A stretch of DNA of 64,000 bases from Streptomyces canus 299MFChir4.1 (GTDB lineage Bacteria > Actinomycetota > Actinomycetes > Streptomycetales > Streptomycetaceae): the NCBI RefSeq assembly GCF_000383615.1, contig NZ_KB911585.1, positions 282,939 through 346,938 on the forward strand. The letters run 5' to 3'. Below are positions 34,964 through 43,936 of this stretch, in pieces (the first letter of the stretch is position 1; each line of letters begins with the position of its first letter). A program made the position numbers and the translations under genes. Below the pieces are notes generated by a model. That model was not told the DNA's origin. It worked only from the letters and a program-made list of their open reading frames with translations, and searched no databases.

Positions 34964-35443
34964 ATGGCTCACCAACTGCGCGAGGTGGGGCTCGATTTCA
35001 TAGCCGCCGCGCCCGTACGGATGGTGTTCGCGCAGGAGATGTCGGCTCCGCCCAAGGCGGTCCACCGAGCGCTCGCCGAGGACGTACCGGGCTGGGAGGA
35101 ATGGTTCTCCGCGGTGACCCTGGCCCGCTCGACCGGGGACGGCTCGACCCGGGAGATCCACCTCAGGGGCGGCGGGCGCTTCCAGGAGACGATCCTCGCG
35201 GCCGACGCCCCGGAGGTGTACGCCTACCGGGTGGACGTGGCGAACGCGCCCGGCGCCCGTGCCATCGCCGAGGAGTGGCGGCTCACTCCCGCCGGGCAGG
35301 GCACCCACGTGCGCTGGACGTTCGCCGTGGACGGCACGGCGGCGTTCCGCGCGGTCACCAGGCTCGGGAGGCCCGGGCTGGGGCGGGCTTTCCGGGAGGC
35401 GGTCCGGAGGCTGGACCGGCGGCTCGCGGCGCAGGGCTCCTAG
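34964..35443 (+). CDS. SRPBCC (START-like) family protein
   Basis: This 159-aa helix-grip protein (FAQEMSAPPKAVHRALAEDV, then WEEWFSAVTLAR) is of the type that binds hydrophobic ligands or serves as a cyclase in polyketide pathways. No catalytic function is assigned. GGGGAG lies about 8 nt before the ATG at 34964. It follows the DeoR gene by 53 nt and may be co-transcribed. Confidence 0.8.
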   Translation: MAHQLREVGLDFIAAAPVRMVFAQEMSAPPKAVHRALAEDVPGWEEWFSAVTLARSTGDGSTREIHLRGGGRFQETILAADAPEVYAYRVDVANAPGARAIAEEWRLTPAGQGTHVRWTFAVDGTAAFRAVTRLGRPGLGRAFREAVRRLDRRLAAQGS

Positions 35444-35566
35444 CGGGAGCCCTTCTTGGGAAAGTGCATGGTGAGGCGGGTCGTCGGCTGACGCGCATCC
35501 TTGAGCTGGGCACCCGCCCGAAACTCGAACGTGCGGCAGACCAGGTTAGAGGCTGGTGGAGCCCGG

Positions 35567-36712
35567 CTAGAGGCTGCCGGGAGCGGCCCGACCGGGCCAG
35601 ACCCCCGTCTCCAGCAGGGAGGCGATCGCCGTCGTGTACGGCTCGATGTCCAGGCCCTGCTCGGCCAGCCAGGCGTCCGAGTAGTACTTGTCCAGGTAGC
35701 GGTCGCCAGGGTCGCAGAGAAGGGTGACGACGCTCCCCCTGCGCCCCTCGGCCACCATCTCGGCGATGATCTTCAGCGCGCTCCACAGTCCGGTGCCGGT
35801 CGAGCCGCCCGCCCGGCGGCCGATGGCCCGCTCCAGGGCGCGCACGGCGGCGACACTGGCCGCGTCCGGGACCTTCATCATGCGGTCGATCGCCCCGGGC
35901 ACGAAGCTCGGCTCCATGCGCGGCCGGCCGATGCCCTCGATGCGCGAGCCGCAGTCGCATGTGACGTCCGGATCGCCGGTGCTCCAGCCCTCGAAGAAAC
36001 AGGAGTTCTCCGGGTCGGCCACACAGATGCGGGTGTCGTGCTGCATGTAGTGGACGTACCGCGCGATGGTCGCCGAGGTGCCGCCGGTGCCGGCGGTGGC
36101 GACGATCCACGCGGGCTCCGGGAAACGCTCCAACTCCAGTTGCCGGAAGATGGATTCGGCGATGTTGTTGTTGCCGCGCCAGTCCGTGGCCCGTTCCGCG
36201 TAGGTGAACTGGTCCATGTAGTGGCCGCCCGTCTCCCCCGCGAGGCGGGCGGACTCCTCGTACATGGTGCGCGGGTCGTCCACGAAGTGGCACCGTCCGC
36301 CGTGGAACTCGATGAGGCGGATCTTCTCGGCGCTCGTCGTGCGCGGCATGACCGCGATGAAGGGCACGCCGATGAGCTTGGCGAAGTACGCCTCTGACAC
36401 CGCGGTGGAGCCGCTGGACGCCTCGATCACCGGGCAGCCCGGCCGGATCCAGCCATTGCAGAGGCCGTAGAGGAAGAGCGAGCGGGCCAGCCGGTGCTTG
36501 AGACTGCCGGTCGGGTGGGTCGACTCGTCCTTGAGGTACAGGTCGATGCCCCACTTCTCCGGGAGCGGGAAGCGCAGGAGGTGGGTGTCGGCCGAGCGGT
36601 TGGCGTCGGCCTGGACCTTGCGGACGGCTTCTTTCAGCCAGCCGCGGTAGGCGGTGTCGCTGTGGTCGATGTCGAGGGTGTCGCCGGTCCGGATCTGCTG
36701 AGGGGTGCTCAC
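35567..36712 (-). CDS. cds1: PLP-dependent L-cysteine desulfhydrase of the Cds1 type
   Basis: The 381-aa fold-type II enzyme has the catalytic lysine in [15 protein letters not shown], a substrate loop [15 protein letters not shown], and [12 protein letters not shown] for PLP phosphate binding. A cysteine-rich [19 protein letters not shown] segment matches the mycobacterial Cds1 protein (Rv3684), which releases hydrogen sulfide from cysteine. It is longer than ordinary cysteine synthases. The start is a GTG with TAGGAG 7 nt upstream. Confidence 0.85.
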   Translation of the reverse strand: MSTPQQIRTGDTLDIDHSDTAYRGWLKEAVRKVQADANRSADTHLLRFPLPEKWGIDLYLKDESTHPTGSLKHRLARSLFLYGLCNGWIRPGCPVIEASSGSTAVSEAYFAKLIGVPFIAVMPRTTSAEKIRLIEFHGGRCHFVDDPRTMYEESARLAGETGGHYMDQFTYAERATDWRGNNNIAESIFRQLELERFPEPAWIVATAGTGGTSATIARYVHYMQHDTRICVADPENSCFFEGWSTGDPDVTCDCGSRIEGIGRPRMEPSFVPGAIDRMMKVPDAASVAAVRALERAIGRRAGGSTGTGLWSALKIIAEMVAEGRRGSVVTLLCDPGDRYLDKYYSDAWLAEQGLDIEPYTTAIASLLETGVWPGRAAPGSL

Positions 36713-36807
36713 GGCGGGGCTCCTAACACTTCGCGCCGACGGCGCGTCGCGCGGCCGATGACTCGATCATAGACACCTTCCGCACGCTTCTCACCTGCAT
36801 AAACGCA

Positions 36808-36826
36808 CCTTTGAGAGCCTCAAAGG
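36808..36826. promoter_or_regulatory. 8-bp palindrome upstream of cds1
   Basis: CCTTTGAG-agc-CTCAAAGG is a perfect inverted repeat about 95 nt upstream of the cds1 start, in a 346-nt divergent gap. It could be an operator for cds1. The remainder of 36713-37058 shows no gene. Confidence 0.35.
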
Positions 36827-37058
36827 CACCCTGGGGTCGCAACGGCGTGCGGGGGCGGGGGCGCATTCGGGCGAGTGCTCCGGGCGCTCCCTGCCAGATG
36901 TCATGCGTACTGGTGCTCGACGCCCGTGGCGGGCAGACTGCACCGGGCGGGACGGACGTCTCGAACGGGGGCGCACACTGGATCACGACAGAACCCGGCT
37001 CTCGGCCCACGCGGCCGCACGGGTCGGCACACCGACGCGCACAAGGGGGCGGGGCGGC

Positions 37059-37382
37059 ATGGCGGAGCCGGAGTTCAGGGCTACGGGCGTGCGGATCGGG
37101 AAGAGGTTGCGCTCGCTCACCCGAGCCGGTCAGGTCCGGATCAACGACGGCAGGCTGGAACTGCTCACCAGTTACGGCAGCGAGATCGACAGCGCGCCGG
37201 TCCAGGCGGTGCGCGCCTCCAAGCCCTGGTTCGCCGCGCACGACCGTGCTCTCGCGGACCTCAACGGCAACCGGTATCTGCTGACCCTGGGCGAGCACGA
37301 CCCCGCTCCGGGCGAGCCGGGGCCGCCCGCGGCACGGCGGTTCATCGAGGCCGTGCGCCGGGCTGCGGGGCGTAGCCGGTAG
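37059..37382 (+). CDS. small conserved hypothetical protein
   Basis: This 107-aa soluble protein (MAEPEFRATGVRIGKRLRSL, then DGRLELLTSYGSEIDSAPVQ) is charged and without membrane spans. I do not recognise a domain. The start was chosen by coding bias and the GGGGCGG before the ATG. The open frame extends upstream to 36903 but loses coding bias. Confidence 0.6.
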   Translation: MAEPEFRATGVRIGKRLRSLTRAGQVRINDGRLELLTSYGSEIDSAPVQAVRASKPWFAAHDRALADLNGNRYLLTLGEHDPAPGEPGPPAARRFIEAVRRAAGRSR

Positions 37383-37563
37383 GTCACCGCGAGTTGCGGT
37401 ACCGCGTCTCCTGAGTCACGCTGGTCTCACATCACTCTGGGTTAACCGGCGATCACGCTGCAAACCAGCCCGCCGGGCACGACAGCAGGCGGCCGTTTCA
37501 CGCAGGCACCTGCTCGATCCGAACTCCGTGTTCTTCCGGACCTCACGTCGGGGAGTCGCAGCC

Positions 37564-38085
37564 GTGATCAGTCACCCAAGCAGGCATTGCACGGTGGAGC
37601 TTCAGGCTCTGCCGTCGCGGATCGGCCAGGTCCGCAGAATCCTTTCTGCGCAATTGCGCTACTGGCATCTGGATCCCCTCATAGACCGGGCCGTGCTCGG
37701 TGTGACGGAGCTGTTGACCAACGTCCACCGCCATGCGCAGCCGGACAAGACGTGCACCGTGAAGATCGAGCTGCTGCTCGACCGGCTCATGGTCTCGGTG
37801 CACGACCACGACCCGCGTCTGCCGGTCGTGGCCGACATCAAGGACACCGAGCCGCTCGCCACGTGCGGGCGCGGGCTCGCGATGGTCGCCGCGGTCAGTG
37901 AGAGCTGGGGCGTACGGCCGGACGGCGAGTCGGGGAAGTTCGTGTGGTTCACCCTGCCGACGCCCTCCGCCGCACGGCCGCAGCGGCGCACCGTCCTCGA
38001 CAAGACCGCGCTCAGGTTCGTCGAGGTGCGGGCCGACGCCCGCAGGCCCGAACACGCTCCCGCCCGGTCCGCCGTTGCCGGCTGA
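37564..38085 (+). CDS. anti-sigma-type histidine-kinase-like ATPase
   Basis: This 173-aa protein has a single HATPase_c domain of the RsbW/SpoIIAB class. The N-box lies in LGVTELLTNVHRHAQ (with E and N), the D-box in VSVHDHDPRLP and the G-box in GRGLAMVAAVSESWG. In Streptomyces such proteins are numerous and are thought to bind sigma factors or anti-anti-sigma factors. GGGGAG lies 9 nt before the GTG at 37564; a GTG at 37528 is possible. No cognate sigma gene adjoins it. Confidence 0.88.
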   Translation: MISHPSRHCTVELQALPSRIGQVRRILSAQLRYWHLDPLIDRAVLGVTELLTNVHRHAQPDKTCTVKIELLLDRLMVSVHDHDPRLPVVADIKDTEPLATCGRGLAMVAAVSESWGVRPDGESGKFVWFTLPTPSAARPQRRTVLDKTALRFVEVRADARRPEHAPARSAVAG

Positions 38086-38335
38086 CCGGGCGGTGACGAC
38101 TCCTCTGTTGGCGTTCGCTCGTCAGCCTGCGGGGCGCTTCCACGCGGTGTCGTTGCGACGATCGTGCCCGGCCCTTCGGGCCGCCTCGCGTCCGCCGTCG
38201 CGACACCGGCGCGCCCCTCCGGCTCGCGCGTGGCCGACGCGCCGGCTCCGTGAGTGCCGGTGGGCTCATGCCGGTGTCACCCGGTGGTTCGCTCCCGCCC
38301 GACTCGCGAACTGCGGTTCGGTCCCGCACGACTCC

Positions 38336-38579
38336 CTCGGTCGCGATCGCCCGCAGTACGTCGAGACGCGCGGCGCGTCGGGCCGGGCGCAAGCCCACGA
38401 AGGCTCCCGCACCTTCGCCGTCCCGGCACCGACGCGCCCCTCCCGCTGCGTCCCGGCCGAACCGCCGACCCAGCGATCGGCGGTCCGCTCCCCCACCCCA
38501 CTCACTCGGTCGCGATCGCCCGCAATACGTCGAGACGCGCGGCGCGTCGGGCCGGGCGCAGGCCTGCGAGGGCTCCTGC
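38336..38579. repeat. 75-bp direct repeat of the permease 3' end
   Basis: 38336-38410 and 38505-38579 are direct copies, offset by 169 nt, with about five to seven differences. The second copy is the true 3' end of the FtsX-type permease; the first encodes the same C-terminal GLRPARRAARLDVLRAIATE followed by unrelated sequence. Shorter similarity (an ACACCGGCGCGCCCCTCC-like run) extends the pattern, so the 38086-38501 gap is a mosaic of duplicated pieces without a functional gene. Confidence 0.75.
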
Positions 38580-41063
38580 GGTGAGGCCCACCAGGGTGAC
38601 CACCGCGAGTTGCAGGGGCGGGACGGCGAAGGCGAAGGTGCTGTCGCTCGTGCCGTCCGAGGCCTTGACCAATACCCAGCCGAGGAAGGCGCCGAGGGTG
38701 AGGCCTCCGACCGTGCCGAAGGCGGCGACCAGGACCGACTCCCAGCGGACCATGGCGCGCAGCTGGGAACGGGTCTGGCCCACGGCCCTCAGCAGGCCCA
38801 GTTCGCGGGTGCGTTCGTGGATCGCCAGGGTCAGGGTGTTGGCGATGCCCAGCAGGGCGATCAGGACGGCGAGGGCGAGCAACGCGTAGACCAGCGTGAG
38901 CATCATGTCGATGCCGCCGGCCGACGACTGTGCGTACTCGTCGCGGGTCTGCACCTCGGGATGGCCGTACCGTGCCGCCACCTTCTCCACCGCCGCCTTG
39001 CCCGCGCCGGCGCTCACGCCGTCCTTGAAGGAGACCGCGACGAGCGTGTCGGAGTCCTGCGTGCGGTGCGGGGCCCAGGCCGTGCGGGTGATGACGTAGT
39101 CGCCCGCCAGCTCGGACCGGCCGTAGACCGCGCGGACCGTGAAGGTGTCCTTCTCGCCGTCGGTGAAGGTGAGTCGGGTCCTGTCCCCCGTCGTGAGGCC
39201 CTGCTTCTGCGCCTCCGTCCGGGTGATGGCGATGCCGTCGGTGCCGAGGCCGCGCAGGGAGCCCCGTACGGTGCCGAGGTCGAAGGTGCGCTCCAGGGCG
39301 AGTGGGTCCGTGACGGTCAACGCCCTTCCCTTGCCGTCGACTTCGGCGACACCGCGTCCGAGGCCCACGGCCGTGTCCACCTCGGGGAGGGCCTGAAGCA
39401 CTCCGGCGAGCCTGGGGCTCAGGCCGCTGCCGCCCGCCCCGAACGACGGGGTGCTGACGGCGACATCGCCCGCGAAGGACCGGGACACGGTCTGGTCCAT
39501 GGTGGCCTTCAGGGACGCCCCGAACACCGTGAACAACGAGACCACGGCCACGCCGATCATCAGTGCGCTCGCGGTGGCGGCCGTCCGCCTGGGGCTGCGC
39601 AGGGCGTTGCGGCGGGCGAGGGACCCGGTGACGCCGCGGAGCCGGCCGAGGGGACCGCCGAGCACGCGTACGGCCGTCGTGGAGGCGACCGGGCCGAGGA
39701 CCACGAAGGCTCCGAGGGCCAGGACGGCGCCGGTTGCCGCGAGCCAGAGGGACGGTGACACCAGGACGCCGGTGAGGGTGAGGGCCACGGCGAGTGCGGC
39801 CAGGCCGGCCCCGGTGACGGCACGGACGCGGGAGGCGCCCGACTGGTCCACGGCCGTCTCGCGCAGCGCGGCCAGCGGCGCGGTGCGTCCGGCGCGTACG
39901 GCGGGCAGCAGCGCGGAGCCCAGGCAGACCACGACGCCGACCGCGAGCGGCAGCAGCATCGAGAGCGCGCTGATCACCAAGTCGCCTTCGGGGAACGGGA
40001 ATCCGATCGCCGGGAACAGCGCCTGGAGGCCGGCGGCGACCCCGATGCCGCCCGCGATGCCCACGGCGGAGGCGGTGACGGCGACGACGCTCGCCTCGGT
40101 CAGGGTCGACGCGGTGACCTGGCGACGGGAGGCACCGAGTGCCCGCAACAGGGCGTTCTCACGGGTGCGTTGGGCGACGACGATCGCGAAGGTGTTGTGG
40201 ATGGAGAAGGTGGCGACCAGGAGGGCGATGCCCGAGAACACCAGGAGAAGGGTGGTGAAGACGGACAGGAACTGGCTGGAGATCATGTCGGTGTTCTCCT
40301 CGGTCGACTCCTGACCGGTGATCGCCTCGACGCCCTGCGGCAGTACGCGGGTCAGCCGTTCGACGAGCTCCCGCTGACTGACACCGGGACCTGCGCGCAC
40401 CTGGATGGTCGACGCCTCACCGGGCCTGGCCGTGAGGTACTTCTCCGCGTCGGCCCGGGTCATGCCGGTGAAGGTCACCTGGGCCATGCCGTCCTCGCCG
40501 CCGAAGGTCGCGAGACCGACGACGGTCACCTCGACGGGGTCGGGCGTGCGCAGGACCGTGGTGTCGCCGATCTTCAGGTGGCCCTTTTCGGCGGTGCCGC
40601 GGTTGACGACGACCTCGCCGGACCTCTTCGGCGCGCGGCCCTCGGCCAGTTCGTACGGGTTGAGCTTCGGGTCGTCGATCCAGTTGCCGGCGAGGGTGGG
40701 CGGACCCTGGCCGCCGATGGGTTTGCCGTTCGCGCCGACGAGTTGGCCGGCGCCCTGGATGTCGGGGACGGCGGCCGCGACGCCGGGGACCTGCTCGACG
40801 GTCCTGACCAGGTCGGTGGTGACCGGCTCGCGCACCCCCTGGCTCTCCCCCGGCGTGGTGATGGCCTCGGCACTGCGGACCACGGCGTCGGTGCCGCTGG
40901 TCGCGTTGCCGAACATGGTGTCGAAGCCGGCGCGGAGGGTGTCGCCCATGACGAGTGTTCCGGCGAGGAAGGCGACACCGAGGAACACGGCGAGGAAGGT
41001 GCCGGCGAAGCGCCGCTTGTGGGCGCGCAGGGAGGACACGCTCAGACGGAGGGAGGCGTTCAT
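38502..41063 (-). CDS. FtsX/MacB-type ABC transporter permease
   Basis: The 853-aa permease has two repeats of the FtsX-like membrane domain, each preceded by a large extracytoplasmic MacB-periplasmic-core-like domain (residues ~40-250 and ~490-690). MRLS-type N-terminal wording (NASLRLSVSSLRAHKRRFAG) and C-terminal ARRAARLDVLRAIA are family hallmarks. It should move peptides, lipids or antibiotics with the ATPase encoded just upstream, whose stop overlaps its ATG by 4 nt (ATGA). The longer open frame upstream is antisense/overlapping noise. Confidence 0.9.
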   Translation of the reverse strand: MNASLRLSVSSLRAHKRRFAGTFLAVFLGVAFLAGTLVMGDTLRAGFDTMFGNATSGTDAVVRSAEAITTPGESQGVREPVTTDLVRTVEQVPGVAAAVPDIQGAGQLVGANGKPIGGQGPPTLAGNWIDDPKLNPYELAEGRAPKRSGEVVVNRGTAEKGHLKIGDTTVLRTPDPVEVTVVGLATFGGEDGMAQVTFTGMTRADAEKYLTARPGEASTIQVRAGPGVSQRELVERLTRVLPQGVEAITGQESTEENTDMISSQFLSVFTTLLLVFSGIALLVATFSIHNTFAIVVAQRTRENALLRALGASRRQVTASTLTEASVVAVTASAVGIAGGIGVAAGLQALFPAIGFPFPEGDLVISALSMLLPLAVGVVVCLGSALLPAVRAGRTAPLAALRETAVDQSGASRVRAVTGAGLAALAVALTLTGVLVSPSLWLAATGAVLALGAFVVLGPVASTTAVRVLGGPLGRLRGVTGSLARRNALRSPRRTAATASALMIGVAVVSLFTVFGASLKATMDQTVSRSFAGDVAVSTPSFGAGGSGLSPRLAGVLQALPEVDTAVGLGRGVAEVDGKGRALTVTDPLALERTFDLGTVRGSLRGLGTDGIAITRTEAQKQGLTTGDRTRLTFTDGEKDTFTVRAVYGRSELAGDYVITRTAWAPHRTQDSDTLVAVSFKDGVSAGAGKAAVEKVAARYGHPEVQTRDEYAQSSAGGIDMMLTLVYALLALAVLIALLGIANTLTLAIHERTRELGLLRAVGQTRSQLRAMVRWESVLVAAFGTVGGLTLGAFLGWVLVKASDGTSDSTFAFAVPPLQLAVVTLVGLTAGALAGLRPARRAARLDVLRAIATE

Positions 41064-41860
41064 ACGGGACCCTCCGTCCAGGTCCGCGAGGTCGCCGCTG
41101 CCCCCGAGGACGCCTCGAGGGCCTTCATGCGGTCCAGGACACTGTCCGCGGTCGGGTTCTCCATACGGTCCACCAGGCGTCCGTCGGCGAGGAAGACGAC
41201 CTCGTCGGCGTGGGCGGCGGCGACCGGGTCGTGGGTGACCATGACGACCGTGCGGCCCGTCCGGCGCACGGTCCTGCCGAGGAGGCCGAGAACCTCTCCG
41301 CCGGAACGGGAGTCGAGGTTCCCGGTGGGCTCGTCGGCGAAGACGACGTCGGGCCGGCCGGCGAACGCCCGGGCCACGGCGACGCGTTGCTGCTGCCCGC
41401 CGGAGAGCTCGGCCGGCCGGTGACGGAGCCGGTCGCGCAGGCCGACGACGTCGATCAGCGCGTCGATCCACTCGGGGTCGCCCTTGCCGCCCGCGAGGTC
41501 CAGTGGCAGCCGGATGTTCTCCTCCACGGTCAGGGTCGGCACCAGGTTGAACGCCTGGAACACGAAACCGACGCGGTCCCGGCGCAGGAGGGTCAGGCGG
41601 CGGTCGTCTAGGGAGCCGAGGTCGGTGTCGCCGATGTAGCTGGCGCCCTCGGTGAGCGTGTCGAGGCCGGCCGCGCAGTGCATGAGGGTGGACTTGCCGG
41701 AGCCCGAGGGCCCCATGATCGCGGTGAAGCGACCGGCCGGGAAGTCGACGCTCACCCCGTCCAGAGCCCGCACGCCGGTGTCGCCGCTGCCGTACACCTT
41801 CACGGCGTCGAGCACCCGGGCGGCCGGCAGCGTCCTCGTCGAGGCGGTCGTGACGGTCAT
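41060..41860 (-). CDS. ABC transporter ATPase (LolD/MacB type)
   Basis: The 266-aa ATPase carries Walker A GPSGSGKST, the Q-loop VFQAFNLVP, the ABC signature LSGGQQQRVAVARAF, Walker B VVFADEPTG and the H-loop VMVTHDP. It powers the FtsX-type permease downstream. Its start overlaps the stop of the SHOCT gene and its stop overlaps the permease start, both as ATGA, so translation of the three genes is coupled. Confidence 0.95.
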   Translation of the reverse strand: MTVTTASTRTLPAARVLDAVKVYGSGDTGVRALDGVSVDFPAGRFTAIMGPSGSGKSTLMHCAAGLDTLTEGASYIGDTDLGSLDDRRLTLLRRDRVGFVFQAFNLVPTLTVEENIRLPLDLAGGKGDPEWIDALIDVVGLRDRLRHRPAELSGGQQQRVAVARAFAGRPDVVFADEPTGNLDSRSGGEVLGLLGRTVRRTGRTVVMVTHDPVAAAHADEVVFLADGRLVDRMENPTADSVLDRMKALEASSGAAATSRTWTEGPV

Positions 41861-42150
41861 GCCGCACCGCCCTTGCCCGCCGCGCGGCCGAACTGCTCGT
41901 CCAGGACGGACAGTCGGCGCCAGTACTCGTCCTCGTCGATCTCTCCGGAGGCGAAGCGGCGGCCGAGCATGGCGATCGGTGAGTCGCCGGAGGGGCCGGC
42001 CTCGGCCATGGCACGCCACGGTCCGCGACGGCCGCGCCAGAGTGTGCGGCGCAGGACGGTGACGACGCCGAGCACGACGGCCGCCCAGATCAGCGGGAAG
42101 AAGAGGATCCACGGGCCGGGGCCACCGTCCCAGTTCGCGAGAGTCTGCAT
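41857..42150 (-). CDS. SHOCT-domain membrane protein, first gene of the ABC operon
   Basis: This 97-aa protein has one membrane span (WILFFPLIWAAVVLGVVTVL), a basic cytoplasmic stretch and a C-terminal SHOCT motif (LGRRFASGEIDEDEYWRRLS). SHOCT domains are short oligomerisation units of unclear function that often accompany transporters. It starts the operon and is translationally coupled to the ATPase. Confidence 0.8.
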   Translation of the reverse strand: MQTLANWDGGPGPWILFFPLIWAAVVLGVVTVLRRTLWRGRRGPWRAMAEAGPSGDSPIAMLGRRFASGEIDEDEYWRRLSVLDEQFGRAAGKGGAA

Positions 42151-42307
42151 GTCGGTTCGTCTCCCTGGACTTCTGAAGGTGTCGATCGGTGATGCTTCGA
42201 GACTGGCTCCGGGGAGGGGGCCGGGTCGTCGTACGGCCAGCGGCAGTGCGTGTACCTCCCGGGGAGTACGTGGGCCTGTTCGGCCTGCTCCCCAGGGGTC
42301 TCGACTT

Positions 42308-42329
42308 CTGTAACTACTAGTATGTACAG
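42308..42329. promoter_or_regulatory. TetR-type operator overlapping the first tetR start
   Basis: A 22-bp imperfect palindrome with outer arms CTGTA and TACAG is centred on TACTAGTA and matches its own reverse complement at 18 of 22 positions. It lies between the divergent SHOCT-ABC operon and the TetR gene and covers an upstream ATG at 42322, as expected for an autoregulated divergent repressor. Confidence 0.6.
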
Positions 42330-42336
42330 TGCCGGT

Positions 42337-42900
42337 ATGAGCACTTCGGACCGACTGATCGAGTCCACCCGTGAGCTGCTGTGGGAGCGCGGCTACGTGG
42401 GGACCAGCCCCAAGGCCATCCTGGAGCGCGCGGGCGCGGGACAGGGCAGCATGTACCACCACTTCAAGGGCAAGCCCGACCTCGCCCTGGCCGCGATCCG
42501 AAGGACCGCCGAGGAGCTGCGCGCCACCGCGGAGAATGCGCTCGGCGGGCCCGGCACGCCGTACGAGCGCATCAAGGCGTACCTGCGGCGCGAGCGGGAC
42601 GTGCTGCGCGGCTGCCCGATCGGCCGGCTCACGATGGATCCGGACGTCGTCGCCAGCGACGAACTGCGCGCGCCGGTCGACGAGACCATCGACTGGATCC
42701 GCGAGCGCATCGCCGGGATCGTCGAAGAGGGCAAGGAACAGGGCCAGTTCGCGACCACGCTCGACGGCGAGGAGATCGCGGCCGCCGTGCTCGCGACGGT
42801 CCAGGGCGGCTATGTCCTCGCCCGTGCGTCCGGCTCGCCCGCCGCGTTCGACACCGGCGTGCGGGGCCTGCTCTCGCTGCTCGCACCCCACACGTCGTAG
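42337..42900 (+). CDS. TetR/AcrR-family transcriptional regulator
   Basis: The 187-aa protein has the TetR helix-turn-helix in residues 5-50 (LLWERGYVGTSPKAILERAG, then GQGSMYHHFKGKPDLAL) and a helical ligand-binding domain. The ATG at 42337 is favoured because the earlier ATG (42322) lies inside the palindrome. It probably represses the divergent SHOCT-ABC-permease operon and itself, and may also affect the cupin genes that follow on its own strand. Confidence 0.9.
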   Translation: MSTSDRLIESTRELLWERGYVGTSPKAILERAGAGQGSMYHHFKGKPDLALAAIRRTAEELRATAENALGGPGTPYERIKAYLRRERDVLRGCPIGRLTMDPDVVASDELRAPVDETIDWIRERIAGIVEEGKEQGQFATTLDGEEIAAAVLATVQGGYVLARASGSPAAFDTGVRGLLSLLAPHTS

Positions 42901-42924
42901 CTGCTCGCACCCCTCTCGTCGTAG
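42877..42924. repeat. 24-bp tandem duplication across the tetR stop
   Basis: CTGCTCGCACCCC followed by CGTCGTAG appears twice in a row (42877-42900, 42901-42924) with two mismatches. The first copy ends with the tetR stop codon, so the duplication added sequence only to the 3' side and left the protein intact. Confidence 0.7.
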
Positions 42925-42944
42925 TCGTAAAGGAGTCGACAGAC

Positions 42945-43340
42945 ATGCAGATCACCCGACAGCGCCCCGGGACCCGGCAGGGAGCGGCGGAGAACTTCAC
43001 CGGGACGGTGTGGCTCGACGAGATAGCCGCACCCGAGGCCCCGTCCCGGCTGCGGATGTTCAACGTCCACTTCGCCCCCGGCGCGCACACCGCATGGCAC
43101 CGCCATCCGCACGGCCAGGTGCTCCATGTCCTGGAGGGCGAGGGGTTGGTGCAGCGCAGGGGTGCTCCCGCCGAGCCGATCCGCGCGGGCGACACGGTGT
43201 GGATCGAGCCGGGCGAGTGGCACTGGCACGGGGCCGGGCCGCGCACCTTCATGACCCATCTCGCGGTCGTCGAGGCCGCGGAGGACGGCACGACAGCCGA
43301 CTGGGACGCGCATGTCGCCCCCGAGGACTACCCCGCCTGA
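42945..43340 (+). CDS. cupin-domain protein
   Basis: This 131-aa single-domain cupin has the metal-binding histidines in HTAWHRHPHGQVLHVLEGEG and the second motif in WIEPGEWHWHGAGP. Such small cupins act as isomerases, dioxygenases or sensors. AAAGGAG lies 9 nt before the ATG. It is followed within 11 nt by the DUF4865 gene, indicating an operon. Confidence 0.85.
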   Translation: MQITRQRPGTRQGAAENFTGTVWLDEIAAPEAPSRLRMFNVHFAPGAHTAWHRHPHGQVLHVLEGEGLVQRRGAPAEPIRAGDTVWIEPGEWHWHGAGPRTFMTHLAVVEAAEDGTTADWDAHVAPEDYPA

Positions 43341-43351
43341 GGAGACGCCCG

Positions 43352-43936
43352 ATGCACGCCATGCAGTACGAACTCACCCTGCCCGCCGACTACGACATGG
43401 ACGTCGTCCGCGCCCGCGTGGCCCGGGTCGGGCATCTGCTGGACGACTGGGAGGGGCTCGGCTTCAAGACGTACCTGATGCGCGAGCGCGGGGTGAACGG
43501 ATCACCCGTCAACCAGTACGCGCCCTTCTACCTCTGGAACACCATGGAGGGCATGAACACCTTCCTCTGGGGAGGCGCCTTCCAGGGCCTCAGCAACGAC
43601 TTCGGCCGACCGTCGGTGCGCCAGTGGTCGGGTCTGTCGTACGAGGAGGGCGGCACCGTCGGCCACCCCGCCCGGTGGGCCGTACGGCGGAGCCAACAGG
43701 TGCCCGAGGGCGTGGAGTTGGCCGAGGTGATGGCGGACGCGGTGGGTGAGACGGGGCGGCTGGCCGGGGAGGACGGCGCGGTGTGCGCGGCGGCCGCCGT
43801 GGACACGGCCCGCTGGGAGCTCGTCCACTTCTCGCTCTGGACGCACGAGTGGCCCAAGGCGGACGGCGAGATGTTCGAGGTGCTGCATGTGTCGGCGCCG
43901 GGCCGGGAGCGGCTGGGGCGGGGACGGCAGTGGTGA
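43352..43936 (+). CDS. DUF4865-family protein
   Basis: The 194-aa protein (MHAMQYELTLPADYDMDVVR, then GLGFKTYLMRERG and YAPFYLWNTMEGMNTFLWGG) is recognisable as DUF4865, a soluble family of unknown function often found beside LysR or TetR regulators and small oxidoreductases. GGAG lies 7 nt before the ATG. Its stop overlaps the next start (GTGA). Confidence 0.8.
   Translation: MHAMQYELTLPADYDMDVVRARVARVGHLLDDWEGLGFKTYLMRERGVNGSPVNQYAPFYLWNTMEGMNTFLWGGAFQGLSNDFGRPSVRQWSGLSYEEGGTVGHPARWAVRRSQQVPEGVELAEVMADAVGETGRLAGEDGAVCAAAAVDTARWELVHFSLWTHEWPKADGEMFEVLHVSAPGRERLGRGRQW

Noticed and set aside
41061..42014. N-terminal extension of the FtsX permease
   Set aside because: This part is an alternate frame of the ABC ATPase gene; the permease starts at 41063 with ATGA coupling.
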